Source: an uncultured Lachnospiraceae bacterium (GTDB taxonomy: Bacteria > Bacillota > Clostridia > Lachnospirales > Lachnospiraceae). Taken from it: a stretch of DNA of 64,000 nucleotides. The number at the start of each line of letters is the position of its first letter. Position 1 is the first letter of the stretch. Of this stretch, positions 43,593-51,663 are shown in pieces. The stretch spans positions 62,001-126,000 of the forward strand of contig CACYNO010000003.1 in the NCBI GenBank assembly GCA_902775895.1, in the 5' to 3' direction. A model generated the notes under the pieces. That model was not told the origin of the DNA and made no database searches. It saw nothing but the letters and a program-made list of their open reading frames with translations. Made by a program: the position numbers and the translations under genes.

Positions 43593-44437
43593 GGGAAGTT
43601 ATCCTGGCAAAGTCTGCGGGTTTTTGCTTCGGTGTAAAAAGGGCCGTGGATATGGTTTACGACATGATAAAAGAAGGCGGTAATATCTATACATACGGTC
43701 CCATCATACATAACGATACCGTGGTAAAGGACCTGGAGGAAAAAGGGGTTCATATCATCGAAAATGAGGATGATATAAAAAATAAAGAACCGGGTACCGT
43801 TGTGATCAGATGCCACGGTGTATCGAGAGCGGTCTACAGAAAGCTTGAAGAAAGCGGTATGAAGATCGTGGATGCCACCTGTCCATTTGTCTTAAAGATA
43901 CACAGGATAGTTGAAGAAAAAAGTAAGACCGGAAAGCAGATAGTGATCATAGGCAACAAAGACCACCCTGAAGTACAGGGTATCATGGGGTGGTGCGAGA
44001 CCCCGGCGATAGTGATAGATACTGAAGAACAGGCGAAAGAATTCACTTCTGAAAACCCGGATATCCATATTGTTTCCCAGACAACTTTTCAGCCAAATAA
44101 ATTCAATAGTTTGGTTGAAATTATCTCGGAGAAGCGATATAATAGCGATATTAGTAATACAATCTGTAACGCTACTGAAGTGCGTCAAAAAGAGGCTCGG
44201 GAGATTGCGACCAAAGCTGATGCCATGATCGTGATCGGAGGCAGTAACAGTTCAAATACGCGTAAACTATATGAGATAGCCGGGAAAGAATGTCCGGACA
44301 CCTTTCTTGTGGGAAGTGTTGATGAGCTTGATTTTAACAAACTAAAAGGGGCTGATTGCATTGGTATTACGGCGGGGGCATCCACCCCAAGCAACATAAT
44401 CCAGGAGGTTCACACTAGTGTCAGAAGAGAGTTTTGA
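43589..44437 (+). CDS. ispH: 4-hydroxy-3-methylbut-2-enyl diphosphate reductase
   Basis: Fe-S enzyme that makes IPP and DMAPP in the last step of the MEP pathway. The three cluster-binding Cys are in 'AGFCFGVKRA' (C13), 'DATCPFV' and 'ICNATEVRQKEA'; 'RCHGV' and 'TAGASTP' are conserved too. The 282-residue length fits a stand-alone enzyme. In many Clostridia this protein is fused to ribosomal S1 domains; here the two are separate, overlapping by 20 nt in different frames, with the S1 ribosome binding site inside ispH. Confidence 0.96.
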   Translation: MREVILAKSAGFCFGVKRAVDMVYDMIKEGGNIYTYGPIIHNDTVVKDLEEKGVHIIENEDDIKNKEPGTVVIRCHGVSRAVYRKLEESGMKIVDATCPFVLKIHRIVEEKSKTGKQIVIIGNKDHPEVQGIMGWCETPAIVIDTEEQAKEFTSENPDIHIVSQTTFQPNKFNSLVEIISEKRYNSDISNTICNATEVRQKEAREIATKADAMIVIGGSNSSNTRKLYEIAGKECPDTFLVGSVDELDFNKLKGADCIGITAGASTPSNIIQEVHTSVRREF

Positions 44438-45707
44438 GGAAATGGTCGATGCGTCTTTAAAGACTATCCACAACGGAGAGATCGTTGAAGGCGTGGTAAT
44501 TGATGTAAAGGACAATGAAATTATTTTAAATATCAACTGTAAGGCAGACGGTATCGTTACCAGGAACGAGTTCACTGCAGATTCCGATGCGGATCTTACG
44601 GAGCTTGTTCACCCGGGTGACAACATGACCGCCAAGGTGATCAAGGTTAACGACGGAGAAGGACAGATACTTCTTTCCGTAAGAAGACTCAGAGCAGAAG
44701 CAGGCAACAAAAAGCTCGAAGATGCTTTCGAGAACAAGACCCGTCTTACTTCAAAGGTAAGCCAGATCATGGACGGAGGTCTTTCCGTTCTGGTTGACGA
44801 GACAAGAGTATTTATTCCTGCAAGTCTTGTTTCCGATACATATATCAAAGACTTATCTGTATTTAAGGATCAAGATGTTGAGTTCATCATCACGGAGTAC
44901 GATCCCAAGAAGAGAAGGATCATTGGTGACTGCAAATGTCTTATCCTTGAGGAGAAGACAGCAAAGAGACAGGAGATTCTTGAGAATATCAAAGTTGATG
45001 ATGTTATCGAAGGAACGATCAAGAATGTTACTGATTTCGGTGCATTCGTTGATCTCGGCGGGGTTGACGGACTTCTCCACATCTCAGAGATGTCATGGGG
45101 AAGGACAGAGACACCTAAGAAGCTTTACAAAGTAGGAGACACCGTTAAGTGTTTTGTAAAAGACATTAACGGAGAAAAGATTGCATTAAGTGTGAAATTC
45201 CCTGACTCCAATCCATGGAACAGTGCAGCAGAGAAATATGCAAGAGGAAACGTTGTTAAAGGTAAAGTCGCAAGGATGACGGACTTCGGAGCATTTATCC
45301 AGCTCGAGGATGGTATCGACGGACTCCTTCACGTTTCACAGATCTCAAGAGAGCACGTCGATAAGCCCTCAGATGAGCTTTCTATCGGACAGGAGATCGA
45401 AGCTAAGGTTGTAGAGATCAATCTTGACGACAAGAAGATCAGCCTGAGCATAAAGGCCCTTGGTAATGACAGGGCGCCTGAAAGAAAAGAAGAGACTGCC
45501 GAAGAGGCACCTCAGGAAGAGACAGCGCCTGAAGCACCTGCTGAGGAGCCTGCACAGGAGGCACCTGCCACTGAGGAACAGGTATCTGAAGAGCAGCCGG
45601 TTGCAACAGCAGAAGAAGCACTTGCACAGGAAGAACCTGAAGCAGCACCTGAGGTTCCCGCTGAAGAAGCTCCTGCGGCTTCAGATGATTCGACTACGGA
45701 AGCGTAA
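44418..45707 (+). CDS. S1 RNA-binding-domain protein (ribosomal protein S1-like)
   Basis: A 429-residue RNA-binding protein with four S1 repeats: about residues 15-85 ('IVEGVVIDVKDNEI'), 100-165, 185-255 ('GTIKNVTDFGAFVDLGG', 'GLLHISEMSW') and 270-345 ('GKVARMTDFGAFIQLEDG', 'GLLHVSQIS'). The last 70 residues are Glu/Ala/Pro-rich and disordered. It probably binds mRNA on the 30S subunit; Firmicutes S1 homologues are variable, so the symbol rpsA is withheld. The start is GTG with AGGAGG 10 nt upstream, inside the ispH 3' end. A terminator follows. Confidence 0.9.
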   Translation: MSEESFEEMVDASLKTIHNGEIVEGVVIDVKDNEIILNINCKADGIVTRNEFTADSDADLTELVHPGDNMTAKVIKVNDGEGQILLSVRRLRAEAGNKKLEDAFENKTRLTSKVSQIMDGGLSVLVDETRVFIPASLVSDTYIKDLSVFKDQDVEFIITEYDPKKRRIIGDCKCLILEEKTAKRQEILENIKVDDVIEGTIKNVTDFGAFVDLGGVDGLLHISEMSWGRTETPKKLYKVGDTVKCFVKDINGEKIALSVKFPDSNPWNSAAEKYARGNVVKGKVARMTDFGAFIQLEDGIDGLLHVSQISREHVDKPSDELSIGQEIEAKVVEINLDDKKISLSIKALGNDRAPERKEETAEEAPQEETAPEAPAEEPAQEAPATEEQVSEEQPVATAEEALAQEEPEAAPEVPAEEAPAASDDSTTEA

Positions 45708-45730
45708 GATAAGATTACAAAAAATAATTG

Positions 45731-45784
45731 ATAACGTATGTTTTTTGTCCGGTAAATGAGCAAAAAAGCATACGTTATTTTTAT
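45731..45784 (+). terminator. Terminator after the S1 gene
   Basis: ATAACGTATG pairs with CATACGTTAT, extended by a T6/A6 pairing across the loop, and is followed by TTTTTAT. It ends the 39.8-45.7 kb gene run. Confidence 0.85.
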
Positions 45785-45866
45785 GGAAAAATACAAAATA
45801 AAAACAATCTTCATATAGATTTTTTTATTAAATTACGCTAAAATTGTTTTTATTTTCATACAATTT

Positions 45867-45884
45867 TGTATTGTCTTCAATACA
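45867..45884. promoter_or_regulatory. Inverted repeat in the rnf upstream region, possible operator
   Basis: TGTATTG-TCTT-CAATACA is a perfect 7-4-7 inverted repeat 25 nt before the rnfC ATG. Weak promoter-like boxes overlap it (TTGTTT at 45844 with TGTATT at 45867, or TTGTAT at 45866 with TATGTA at 45889). The 7-4-7 layout matches the size of a Rex site, but the sequence does not match the known Rex consensus, so the binding protein is unknown. Confidence 0.45.
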
Positions 45885-45908
45885 TGGTTATGTAGGGAGG
45901 TTATGTAA

Positions 45909-47240
45909 ATGTCAAATACGTTCAAAGGGGGTATTCATCCCTTTGGAGGAAAGGAACTCACGAAGGACAAGCCCGTACAGGAATTAAAACCTGCAGGGGA
46001 GCTTGTCTTTCCCGTGAGTCAGCATGCCGGTGCGCCTGCTACTCCCGTGGTAAAGGCGGGGGATGCAGTACTTGCGGGACAGGTGATAGCCGAAGCCTCA
46101 TCCACGGTATCGGCTAATATTCACTCGTCCGTATCAGGTACCGTAAAAAAGGTAGAGATGCGCCCGATACCCACAGGCGGCAAGGCCATGAGTATTGTTA
46201 TAGAAAATGACGGAGAGTACCGGGAAGTTGAATATATCACTTCAGATCCCGAGACACTTTCAAAAGAGGAGATCTTAAAAAAGATAAGGGATGCCGGTAT
46301 CGTAGGTATGGGAGGTGCGGGATTCCCGGTGGATCAGAAGCTTGCTCCCGAAGAGAGTGACAGCATAAAGTATCTTGTGGTAAACGGAGCGGAGTGCGAG
46401 CCTTATCTTACATCTGATTTTCGTGTGATGTGTGATAATACCCGGGAACTTATCGGTGGAATAAAGATCGCCCTGAAGCTTATGCCCAACGCAAAAGCGG
46501 TAATAGGTGTTGAGGATAATAAGCCTGAAGCGATCAAAGCGCTGAACGATATGCTCAGCAACGAACCGCGTATTTCCTGTGTGCCTGTTAAGACCAAGTA
46601 TCCCCAGGGAAGTGACAGGACTCTGATCTACGCCACCACAGGCATGAAGATCAAGGCAACTGCACATGCTAACGAATACGGCGTTGTGGTAAGTAACGTG
46701 ACTTCTCTTTATAACGTTTACCGGGCAGTCGCGGAAGGTAAGCCTCTTACAAGAAGGATAGTTACAGTAAGCGGGGATGATATAACTAACCCCGGAAACT
46801 TTTATGTCTATCTGGGTACTGCTTTTTCAGAGCTTCTGGAAGCAGCAGGAGGTACGGTCCAGGATCCGGAGAAGTTTATAAGCGGCGGAACCATGATGGG
46901 TTTTGCCATGTATGACTTAAGTGCCCCCATTACCAAGACCTGCGGAGCACTTCTTGCATTAAAGAAGGATGAGGTATCAAGTCAGCCCACGGGTCCTTGT
47001 ATCAGCTGTGCCTCATGCGTATCCGTGTGCCCCATGCAGCTTATGCCAAACAAGCTTGCAAAGCTGGCCGACAAAGGAAAAAACGAAGAGTTTGAGAAAA
47101 ATTACGGGTCTTATTGCATAGAATGCGGATGCTGTTCGTACGTCTGTCCCGCAAAGATACCGCTCAAGCAGTCGATTAAAGCTACCAAGAAAGCGATCAA
47201 GGCTGCCAAGAGAAGAGAAAGGCAGGTGGCAAAATCTTGA
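45909..47240 (+). CDS. rnfC: Rnf complex subunit RnfC
   Basis: Peripheral NADH-binding subunit of the Rnf complex, which couples electron flow from ferredoxin to NAD+ to export of Na+ or H+. The 443 residues show the N-terminal barrel ('GGIHPFGGKELTKDKP'), the flavin/NADH-binding region 'GIVGMGGAGFPVDQKL' and 'NGAECEPYLTSD', and two 4Fe-4S motifs at the C-terminus: 'CISCASCVSVCP' and 'CIECGCCSYVCPAKIP'. GGGAGG precedes the ATG. The rnfD start overlaps its stop (TTGA). Confidence 0.96.
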   Translation: MSNTFKGGIHPFGGKELTKDKPVQELKPAGELVFPVSQHAGAPATPVVKAGDAVLAGQVIAEASSTVSANIHSSVSGTVKKVEMRPIPTGGKAMSIVIENDGEYREVEYITSDPETLSKEEILKKIRDAGIVGMGGAGFPVDQKLAPEESDSIKYLVVNGAECEPYLTSDFRVMCDNTRELIGGIKIALKLMPNAKAVIGVEDNKPEAIKALNDMLSNEPRISCVPVKTKYPQGSDRTLIYATTGMKIKATAHANEYGVVVSNVTSLYNVYRAVAEGKPLTRRIVTVSGDDITNPGNFYVYLGTAFSELLEAAGGTVQDPEKFISGGTMMGFAMYDLSAPITKTCGALLALKKDEVSSQPTGPCISCASCVSVCPMQLMPNKLAKLADKGKNEEFEKNYGSYCIECGCCSYVCPAKIPLKQSIKATKKAIKAAKRRERQVAKS

Positions 47241-48199
47241 GTTTATTAAAAGTATCCGAAAGTCCACATGTAAGAGGCAAAAAGACGACGCAGTCGATCA
47301 TGCGTGATGTCCTTATCGCTCTTGCACCCGGTGCAATTTTCGGGATTTACAATTTCGGAGTGAACGCCCTGATAAGACTTCTGGTGGGAGTTTTTGTATG
47401 TATAGCCATCGAAGCCATCTACCAGGCGGCTATGAAAAAGAAGGTTACCGTGTCTGACCTTAGTGCGGCTGTTACCGGTCTTCTTCTGGGCATGAACCTC
47501 CCTTCAACATTTCCGATATGGATGGAAGTAGTGGGATGTGCCTTTGCCATAATCGTGGTGAAGCAGCTGTTCGGAGGACTGGGTCAGAACTTTATGAACC
47601 CGGCTCTGGGAGCCAGATGTTTCCTCATGCTGGCATACACGGCGCAGATGACAAATTATGTGATGGACGGAGTTTCATCGCCCACACCTCTGGCACTGCT
47701 TAAGCCCGGTGGTGAGGCAGTGGGTGATACAAGCCTTTGGGATATGTTCTTCGGTTCGGTGAACGGTGTGATCGGAGAGACCTCAGTCATATTCCTTATG
47801 GCAGGAGCGGTGTACCTTCTTGTTAGAAGGGAGATATCGCCCAGGATACCGTTCGTATATGTGGGAGTGTTCGCGGGTATGGTATTCCTTCTTACACCGG
47901 GACACAACTTTGACTTTATGTATATGCTGAAGGAAGTGTGCGGAGGCGGACTTATCCTGGGAGCCTTCTTTATGGCTACAGACTATGTGACGAGCCCCAC
48001 GACTCCAAAGGGCAAGATACTCTTCGGAGTCGCTCTGGGAGTCATTACATTTATCTTCAGGATGTTCGGCGGATCGCCGGAAGGTGTATCCTATGCCATA
48101 ATATTCTGCAATATGCTGGTTCCGTTCATCGAGAAAGTAACGGTTCCGAAGCCTTTCGGCTGGGAAAAGCCAAAAAAGGAGGCGAAAGGTCATGAGTAA
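47237..48199 (+). CDS. rnfD: Rnf complex subunit RnfD
   Basis: Integral membrane subunit of 320 residues with about nine hydrophobic segments. The motif 'GVSSPTPLALLK' holds the Thr that carries covalent FMN in this family; 'NPALGARCFL' and 'DYVTSPTTPKGK' are also conserved. It uses TTG overlapping the rnfC stop and overlaps rnfG by 8 nt, typical of a co-translated complex. Confidence 0.95.
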   Translation: MSLLKVSESPHVRGKKTTQSIMRDVLIALAPGAIFGIYNFGVNALIRLLVGVFVCIAIEAIYQAAMKKKVTVSDLSAAVTGLLLGMNLPSTFPIWMEVVGCAFAIIVVKQLFGGLGQNFMNPALGARCFLMLAYTAQMTNYVMDGVSSPTPLALLKPGGEAVGDTSLWDMFFGSVNGVIGETSVIFLMAGAVYLLVRREISPRIPFVYVGVFAGMVFLLTPGHNFDFMYMLKEVCGGGLILGAFFMATDYVTSPTTPKGKILFGVALGVITFIFRMFGGSPEGVSYAIIFCNMLVPFIEKVTVPKPFGWEKPKKEAKGHE

Positions 48200-48857
48200 A
48201 CAGGTTAGTGACGCCTTGCGTCTTTTTGTGATAACCATCATCGCCGGTTGTGCTCTGGGCGGTATTTACATGGTGACAAAAGAGCCTATCGCAGCCCAGA
48301 ATCTTAAGATCCAGCAGGACGCCTACAAGGCTGTCCTTCCGGAAGCAAAAGAGTTTGAGCTTATCGACGGTGAAGAGTACAAAGAAGAAAATATCGCCGG
48401 GACATTTAAGGAATTCCTCGTGGGAGACCCGGAAAACTATACCGACGATGATATAGAAGGCGTGGTTGTCGGTGTGGCAGAAGGTGAATACCTGGGACTG
48501 GTGATCACGGTGAACGCCCACGACGGTTATGCCGGAGACATCAGATATTCCGTAGGTGTTGACAAGGAAGGAGTCTATAAAGGCACTTCGATTCTTGAGA
48601 TATCCGAGACGGCAGGTCTGGGAATGAGGGCAAAGACCGACCCCTCTTTCCTTGAGCAGTTCAATGGTGTAAAAGTTGAAAAGTATACTCTTGTGAAAGA
48701 CGGAACAGGTTCATCATCAGAGGATAAGATAGATGCCATCGGAGGTTCGACTGTTACTTCAAAGTCGATTCTCAGAGGTATCAATGCCGCCCTGTCCGTA
48801 TCAAGGAATATCAGGGAATCGCAGTTAAAGACGGTGGGAGGTGTTCCGATTGAGTAA
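48192..48857 (+). CDS. rnfG: Rnf complex subunit RnfG
   Basis: A 221-residue subunit with one N-terminal membrane anchor (about residues 11-30) and an extracytoplasmic FMN-binding domain. The flavin attachment Thr is expected in 'GGSTVTSKS', the local form of the S/T-G-A-T motif. 'GLGMRAKTDPSFLEQF' is typical. FMN would be attached by an ApbE transferase, whose gene is not in the window. It overlaps rnfE by 8 nt with the chosen starts. Confidence 0.93.
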   Translation: MSKQVSDALRLFVITIIAGCALGGIYMVTKEPIAAQNLKIQQDAYKAVLPEAKEFELIDGEEYKEENIAGTFKEFLVGDPENYTDDDIEGVVVGVAEGEYLGLVITVNAHDGYAGDIRYSVGVDKEGVYKGTSILEISETAGLGMRAKTDPSFLEQFNGVKVEKYTLVKDGTGSSSEDKIDAIGGSTVTSKSILRGINAALSVSRNIRESQLKTVGGVPIE

Positions 48858-49695
48858 GATATTTGAAAGACTGTATAACGGAATAATAAAAGAAAATCCC
48901 ACTCTGATAATGACACTGGGAATGTGTCCCACCCTTGCGGTTACCACATCGCTTATTAATGGTGTCGGCATGGGAATGTCCACCCTTGCGGTGCTGGTAT
49001 GTTCCAACTTTATTATTTCATTGTTAAGGAAGTTCATACCTGATACGGTGAGGATCCCGGCTTACATAGTTATCGTGGCATCCCTCGTTACCATAATCCA
49101 GTTTGTACTCCAGGGATTTGTTCCGGAGCTTTACAGCTCGCTTGGTATCTACATACCCCTTATCGTGGTAAACTGTATCATCCTGGGACGTGCGGAAGCG
49201 TATGCCAGCAAGAACAAGCTGATCCCGTCCATATTTGACGGAATAGGTATGGGTCTTGGATTTACCATGGCCCTTGCCATCCTGGGATTCTTAAGAGAGC
49301 TTATCGGAAACGGTACCATCCTTTCCGACGGTGCTAAAGCGCTTGTAAAGATCCCTGAGGAGATATACACACCGGCAAGTATCATGATACTTGCTCCGGG
49401 AGCGTTCATAGTACTTGCTTTTGTGATAGCGGCTATGAATAAGATAAAAGAAAAGCACGGCATGAAGCCTGCAGAGGTTCCGGATTATACCACCAAGGAA
49501 GGCTGTGCGGGATGTGCTGCAGCTTCCCTTTGTGCCGGGGCTGCGCCCAAGGCGGAGGAGCATGTAAACAGCATCAAGGCGAAAGCAGAGAGCGCAGCAG
49601 CAAAAGAAAATGTTAAGGTCGAGGCGCCTAAGCCGGAAACGGTTCAGGCAAAAGAGCCGGTACCTGCAGATACGGGAAAGGAGGATAAGGAATGA
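48850..49695 (+). CDS. rnfE: Rnf complex subunit RnfE with Cys-containing C-terminal extension
   Basis: Integral membrane subunit. The first 200 residues are the normal six-helix RnfE ('ENPTLIMTLGMCPTLAVT', 'GRAEAYASKN', 'DGIGMGLGFTMAL'). Unlike short relatives it carries about 75 extra residues after the last helix: 'GCAGCAAASLC' with C219, C222 and C228, then an Ala/Glu/Pro/Lys-rich tail. The tail may bind a metal or be a flexible cytosolic arm. A TTG start at 48850 is preferred because GGGAGG lies 8 nt upstream; the GTG at 48841 falls in that site. The total is 281 residues. It overlaps rnfA by 4 nt. Confidence 0.92.
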   Translation: MSKIFERLYNGIIKENPTLIMTLGMCPTLAVTTSLINGVGMGMSTLAVLVCSNFIISLLRKFIPDTVRIPAYIVIVASLVTIIQFVLQGFVPELYSSLGIYIPLIVVNCIILGRAEAYASKNKLIPSIFDGIGMGLGFTMALAILGFLRELIGNGTILSDGAKALVKIPEEIYTPASIMILAPGAFIVLAFVIAAMNKIKEKHGMKPAEVPDYTTKEGCAGCAAASLCAGAAPKAEEHVNSIKAKAESAAAKENVKVEAPKPETVQAKEPVPADTGKEDKE

Positions 49696-50264
49696 AATTA
49701 TTACTTTTAGCCATAAGTGCGGCACTTGTAAACAACGTCGTTCTCAGTCAGTTCCTTGGACTCTGTCCTTTCCTGGGAGTATCAAAAAAGATCAATACAT
49801 CTGTAGGTATGAGCGGTGCCGTTATAGTGGTTATCACTGCGGCTTCTGCCATCTGCAGTGCCATATATCACTTTATTTTGTCGCCCCTTAACCTTACATA
49901 TCTGAACACCATAGTGTTCATTCTGGTCATTGCATCTTTGGTGCAGTTTATGGAGATGTTCATTAAGAAATCAAATCCGGCACTTTACCAGTCACTGGGA
50001 GTGTTCCTTCCGCTCATTACTACTAACTGTGCGGTGCTTGGTGTGGCTTTATCCAATGTACAAAAGGACTATGATATCTGGACATCTACTATTAACGGAT
50101 TCGGTACGGCGCTTGGATTTGCCCTTGCGATCCTGCTTCTTGCCTCCATCCGTGAAAAAAGTGAAGATAACGATGTCCCGAAGAGTTTTAAAGGTATGCC
50201 CCACGTACTTTTAACGGCAGGCCTTATGTCCATCGCTTTCTTCGGATGGGCAGGAGTATTATAA
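49692..50264 (+). CDS. rnfA: Rnf complex subunit RnfA
   Basis: A 190-residue integral membrane protein with six hydrophobic segments, homologous in outline to RnfE but in inverted topology. 'NNVVLSQFLGLCPFLGVS' contains the conserved Cys that helps hold the membrane Fe-S centre; 'LPLITTNCAVLGVAL' supplies the second. It starts within the rnfE stop codon (ATGA). Confidence 0.95.
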   Translation: MKLLLLAISAALVNNVVLSQFLGLCPFLGVSKKINTSVGMSGAVIVVITAASAICSAIYHFILSPLNLTYLNTIVFILVIASLVQFMEMFIKKSNPALYQSLGVFLPLITTNCAVLGVALSNVQKDYDIWTSTINGFGTALGFALAILLLASIREKSEDNDVPKSFKGMPHVLLTAGLMSIAFFGWAGVL

Positions 50265-50283
50265 AGGAAAGGAAGATTGATAG

Positions 50284-51093
50284 ATGTCAGGTATAATAAT
50301 TGCGGCGATAGTAGTCGGCGCCACCGGAATAGGGCTTGGCTTTTTCCTTACCTTTATGGGAAAGAAGTTTGCCGTTGAGGTTGATGAAAAGGAAGAAAAG
50401 ATCAGGGAACTTCTTCCGGGAAATAACTGCGGTGCCTGCGGTTTCCCGGGTTGTGACGGTGCGGCTACGGCCATTGCAAAAGGTGATGCGGCTCCAAATA
50501 TCTGTCCTGTGGGAGGACCGACCGTTGCAGACCAGATAAGTGAGATAGTGGGATCCTCGGCAGGTGCAGCTGAGGTAAAGACTGCTTTTGTCATGTGTGC
50601 GGGAACCTGCGACAAGGCAAAGGACATTTACGATTATGACGGTGTGAAAAGCTGTCTTGCGGCAAGCTCTGCTCCCGGAGGAGGCGGAAAGGGCTGCTCC
50701 TTCGGCTGTAAAGGCTTCGGAGACTGTGTGGCTGTCTGCGACTTTGACGCGATACATATCGTAGACGGTATAGCAGTGGTGGACAGGGATAAATGTGTAT
50801 TCTGCGGTGCCTGCGTCAAGGCCTGTCCCCAGAGACTCATCGAGCTGATCCCCGTGAAAAGAACGGCTGCCGTGGAGTGCAATTCCCGTGATATGGGTAA
50901 GGATGTTATGGCGGTATGCCAGGCAGGCTGTATAGGATGCCGTATATGCGAAAAGGAATGTCCCATACCGGACGGAGCGATACATGTAGACAAGAACATA
51001 GCTAAAGTTGATTACGGTAAATGTGTGGGCTGCGGAAAATGTGCCGCTAAGTGCCCCAAGAAAGTAATTAAGATGTTTACCGTAAAGAAATAA
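50284..51093 (+). CDS. rnfB: Rnf complex subunit RnfB
   Basis: Ferredoxin-like entry subunit of 269 residues. One N-terminal membrane helix (about 2-25) is followed by 'NNCGACGFPGCDGAA', the 4Fe-4S domain typical of RnfB, and ferredoxin modules: 'CSFGCKGFGDCVAVCDF', 'CVFCGACVKACPQ', 'CIGCRICEKECP' and 'CVGCGKCAAKCPK'. It takes electrons from reduced ferredoxin. The order CDGEAB is the usual clostridial one. Confidence 0.96.
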   Translation: MSGIIIAAIVVGATGIGLGFFLTFMGKKFAVEVDEKEEKIRELLPGNNCGACGFPGCDGAATAIAKGDAAPNICPVGGPTVADQISEIVGSSAGAAEVKTAFVMCAGTCDKAKDIYDYDGVKSCLAASSAPGGGGKGCSFGCKGFGDCVAVCDFDAIHIVDGIAVVDRDKCVFCGACVKACPQRLIELIPVKRTAAVECNSRDMGKDVMAVCQAGCIGCRICEKECPIPDGAIHVDKNIAKVDYGKCVGCGKCAAKCPKKVIKMFTVKK

Positions 51094-51106
51094 AAAGAGG
51101 TTTACT

Positions 51107-51463
51107 ATGAATAAGCAGGAGAGTGGAAAAAGAAAAAGAGATGCTCTCCTGCTTATTTTTTTATTGGCAGGTGCAGCAGCTATCTTTATCATTTTATTTG
51201 CCGTAAGAGGCTGCGGGAGCGGGCGTAAAGCGGTCATAAAAGTTGACGGCAATATCATTCGTGAATGTGATATCAACAGGGATGAGACTATAGAAGTCCC
51301 CGGGTATGCCGGCGGGCATAATACTGTCGTGGTAAAGGACGGGCAAGTTTCCGTCACGGATGCTGATTGTCCTGATAAGGTGTGCGTGGATACGGGGAAG
51401 ATCAATGCCCCCGGCCAGACCATAGTGTGCCTGCCCCACAGGGTTGTGGTAGAGGTTAAATGA
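51107..51463 (+). CDS. NusG-domain-II-like membrane protein after rnf
   Basis: A 118-residue protein with an N-terminal membrane helix (about 12-33) and a small extracytoplasmic beta domain. The motif 'DADCPDKVCVDTGKI' and 'IVCLPHRVVVEV' marks the NusG domain II-like family that often accompanies rnf, apbE or related electron-transfer genes in Clostridia. The two Cys could bind a metal or flavin, but its role is not established. It starts 13 nt after rnfB and probably closes the operon. Confidence 0.85.
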   Translation: MNKQESGKRKRDALLLIFLLAGAAAIFIILFAVRGCGSGRKAVIKVDGNIIRECDINRDETIEVPGYAGGHNTVVVKDGQVSVTDADCPDKVCVDTGKINAPGQTIVCLPHRVVVEVK

Positions 51464-51489
51464 CTCGGTAGCCCGGTAACACAGTAACA

Positions 51490-51618
51490 CAGCTCCCGGA
51501 CCTGCCTTTGCAGACTGTAGAATCCGGCCGTGAAGAGCAAAAAAAATAAGCCGTACCGGCTTATTTTTTTGATCTTCAGACCGCCTTCTAATGTCCGCAA
51601 AAGCAGGTCAGGGAGCTG
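51490..51618. repeat. Hairpin element, copy D (short form)
   Basis: A 129-nt palindrome in the convergent gap between the NusG-like gene and the acyl-CoA ligase gene. CAGCTCCC-GGACCTGC pairs with GCAGGTCAGGGAGCTG; TGTAGAATCCGG faces CGCCTTCTAATG; the apex AAAAAATAAGCCG / CGGCTTATTTTTTT is a standard bidirectional terminator. The flank sequences GACATTAGAAGGCGGTC and GGATTCTACAGTCTGCAAAG (as read on one strand) also occur around the core of copy C, so this is a related element that lacks the AAAGAATT core. Confidence 0.8.
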
Positions 51619-51663
51619 ATATTGTTTTTTGGACGTATCTTAAACAAATTCAGATGCGTACCA

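Noticed and set aside
44400..44440. Sequencing error splitting an IspH-S1 fusion
   Set aside because: The S1 gene has its own AGGAGG and GTG at good spacing and both proteins have normal ends, so a real split is more likely; raw reads would be needed to exclude error fully.
45867..45884. Rex operator
   Set aside because: The 7-4-7 layout fits but the half-sites (TGTATTG) do not match the TTGTTAA/TTGTGAA-type half-sites known for Rex.
50287..51600. 437-codon leftward open frame opposite rnfB and the NusG-like gene
   Set aside because: Shadow of Fe-S and membrane coding sequence on the other strand; it crosses an intergenic terminator and contains no domain.
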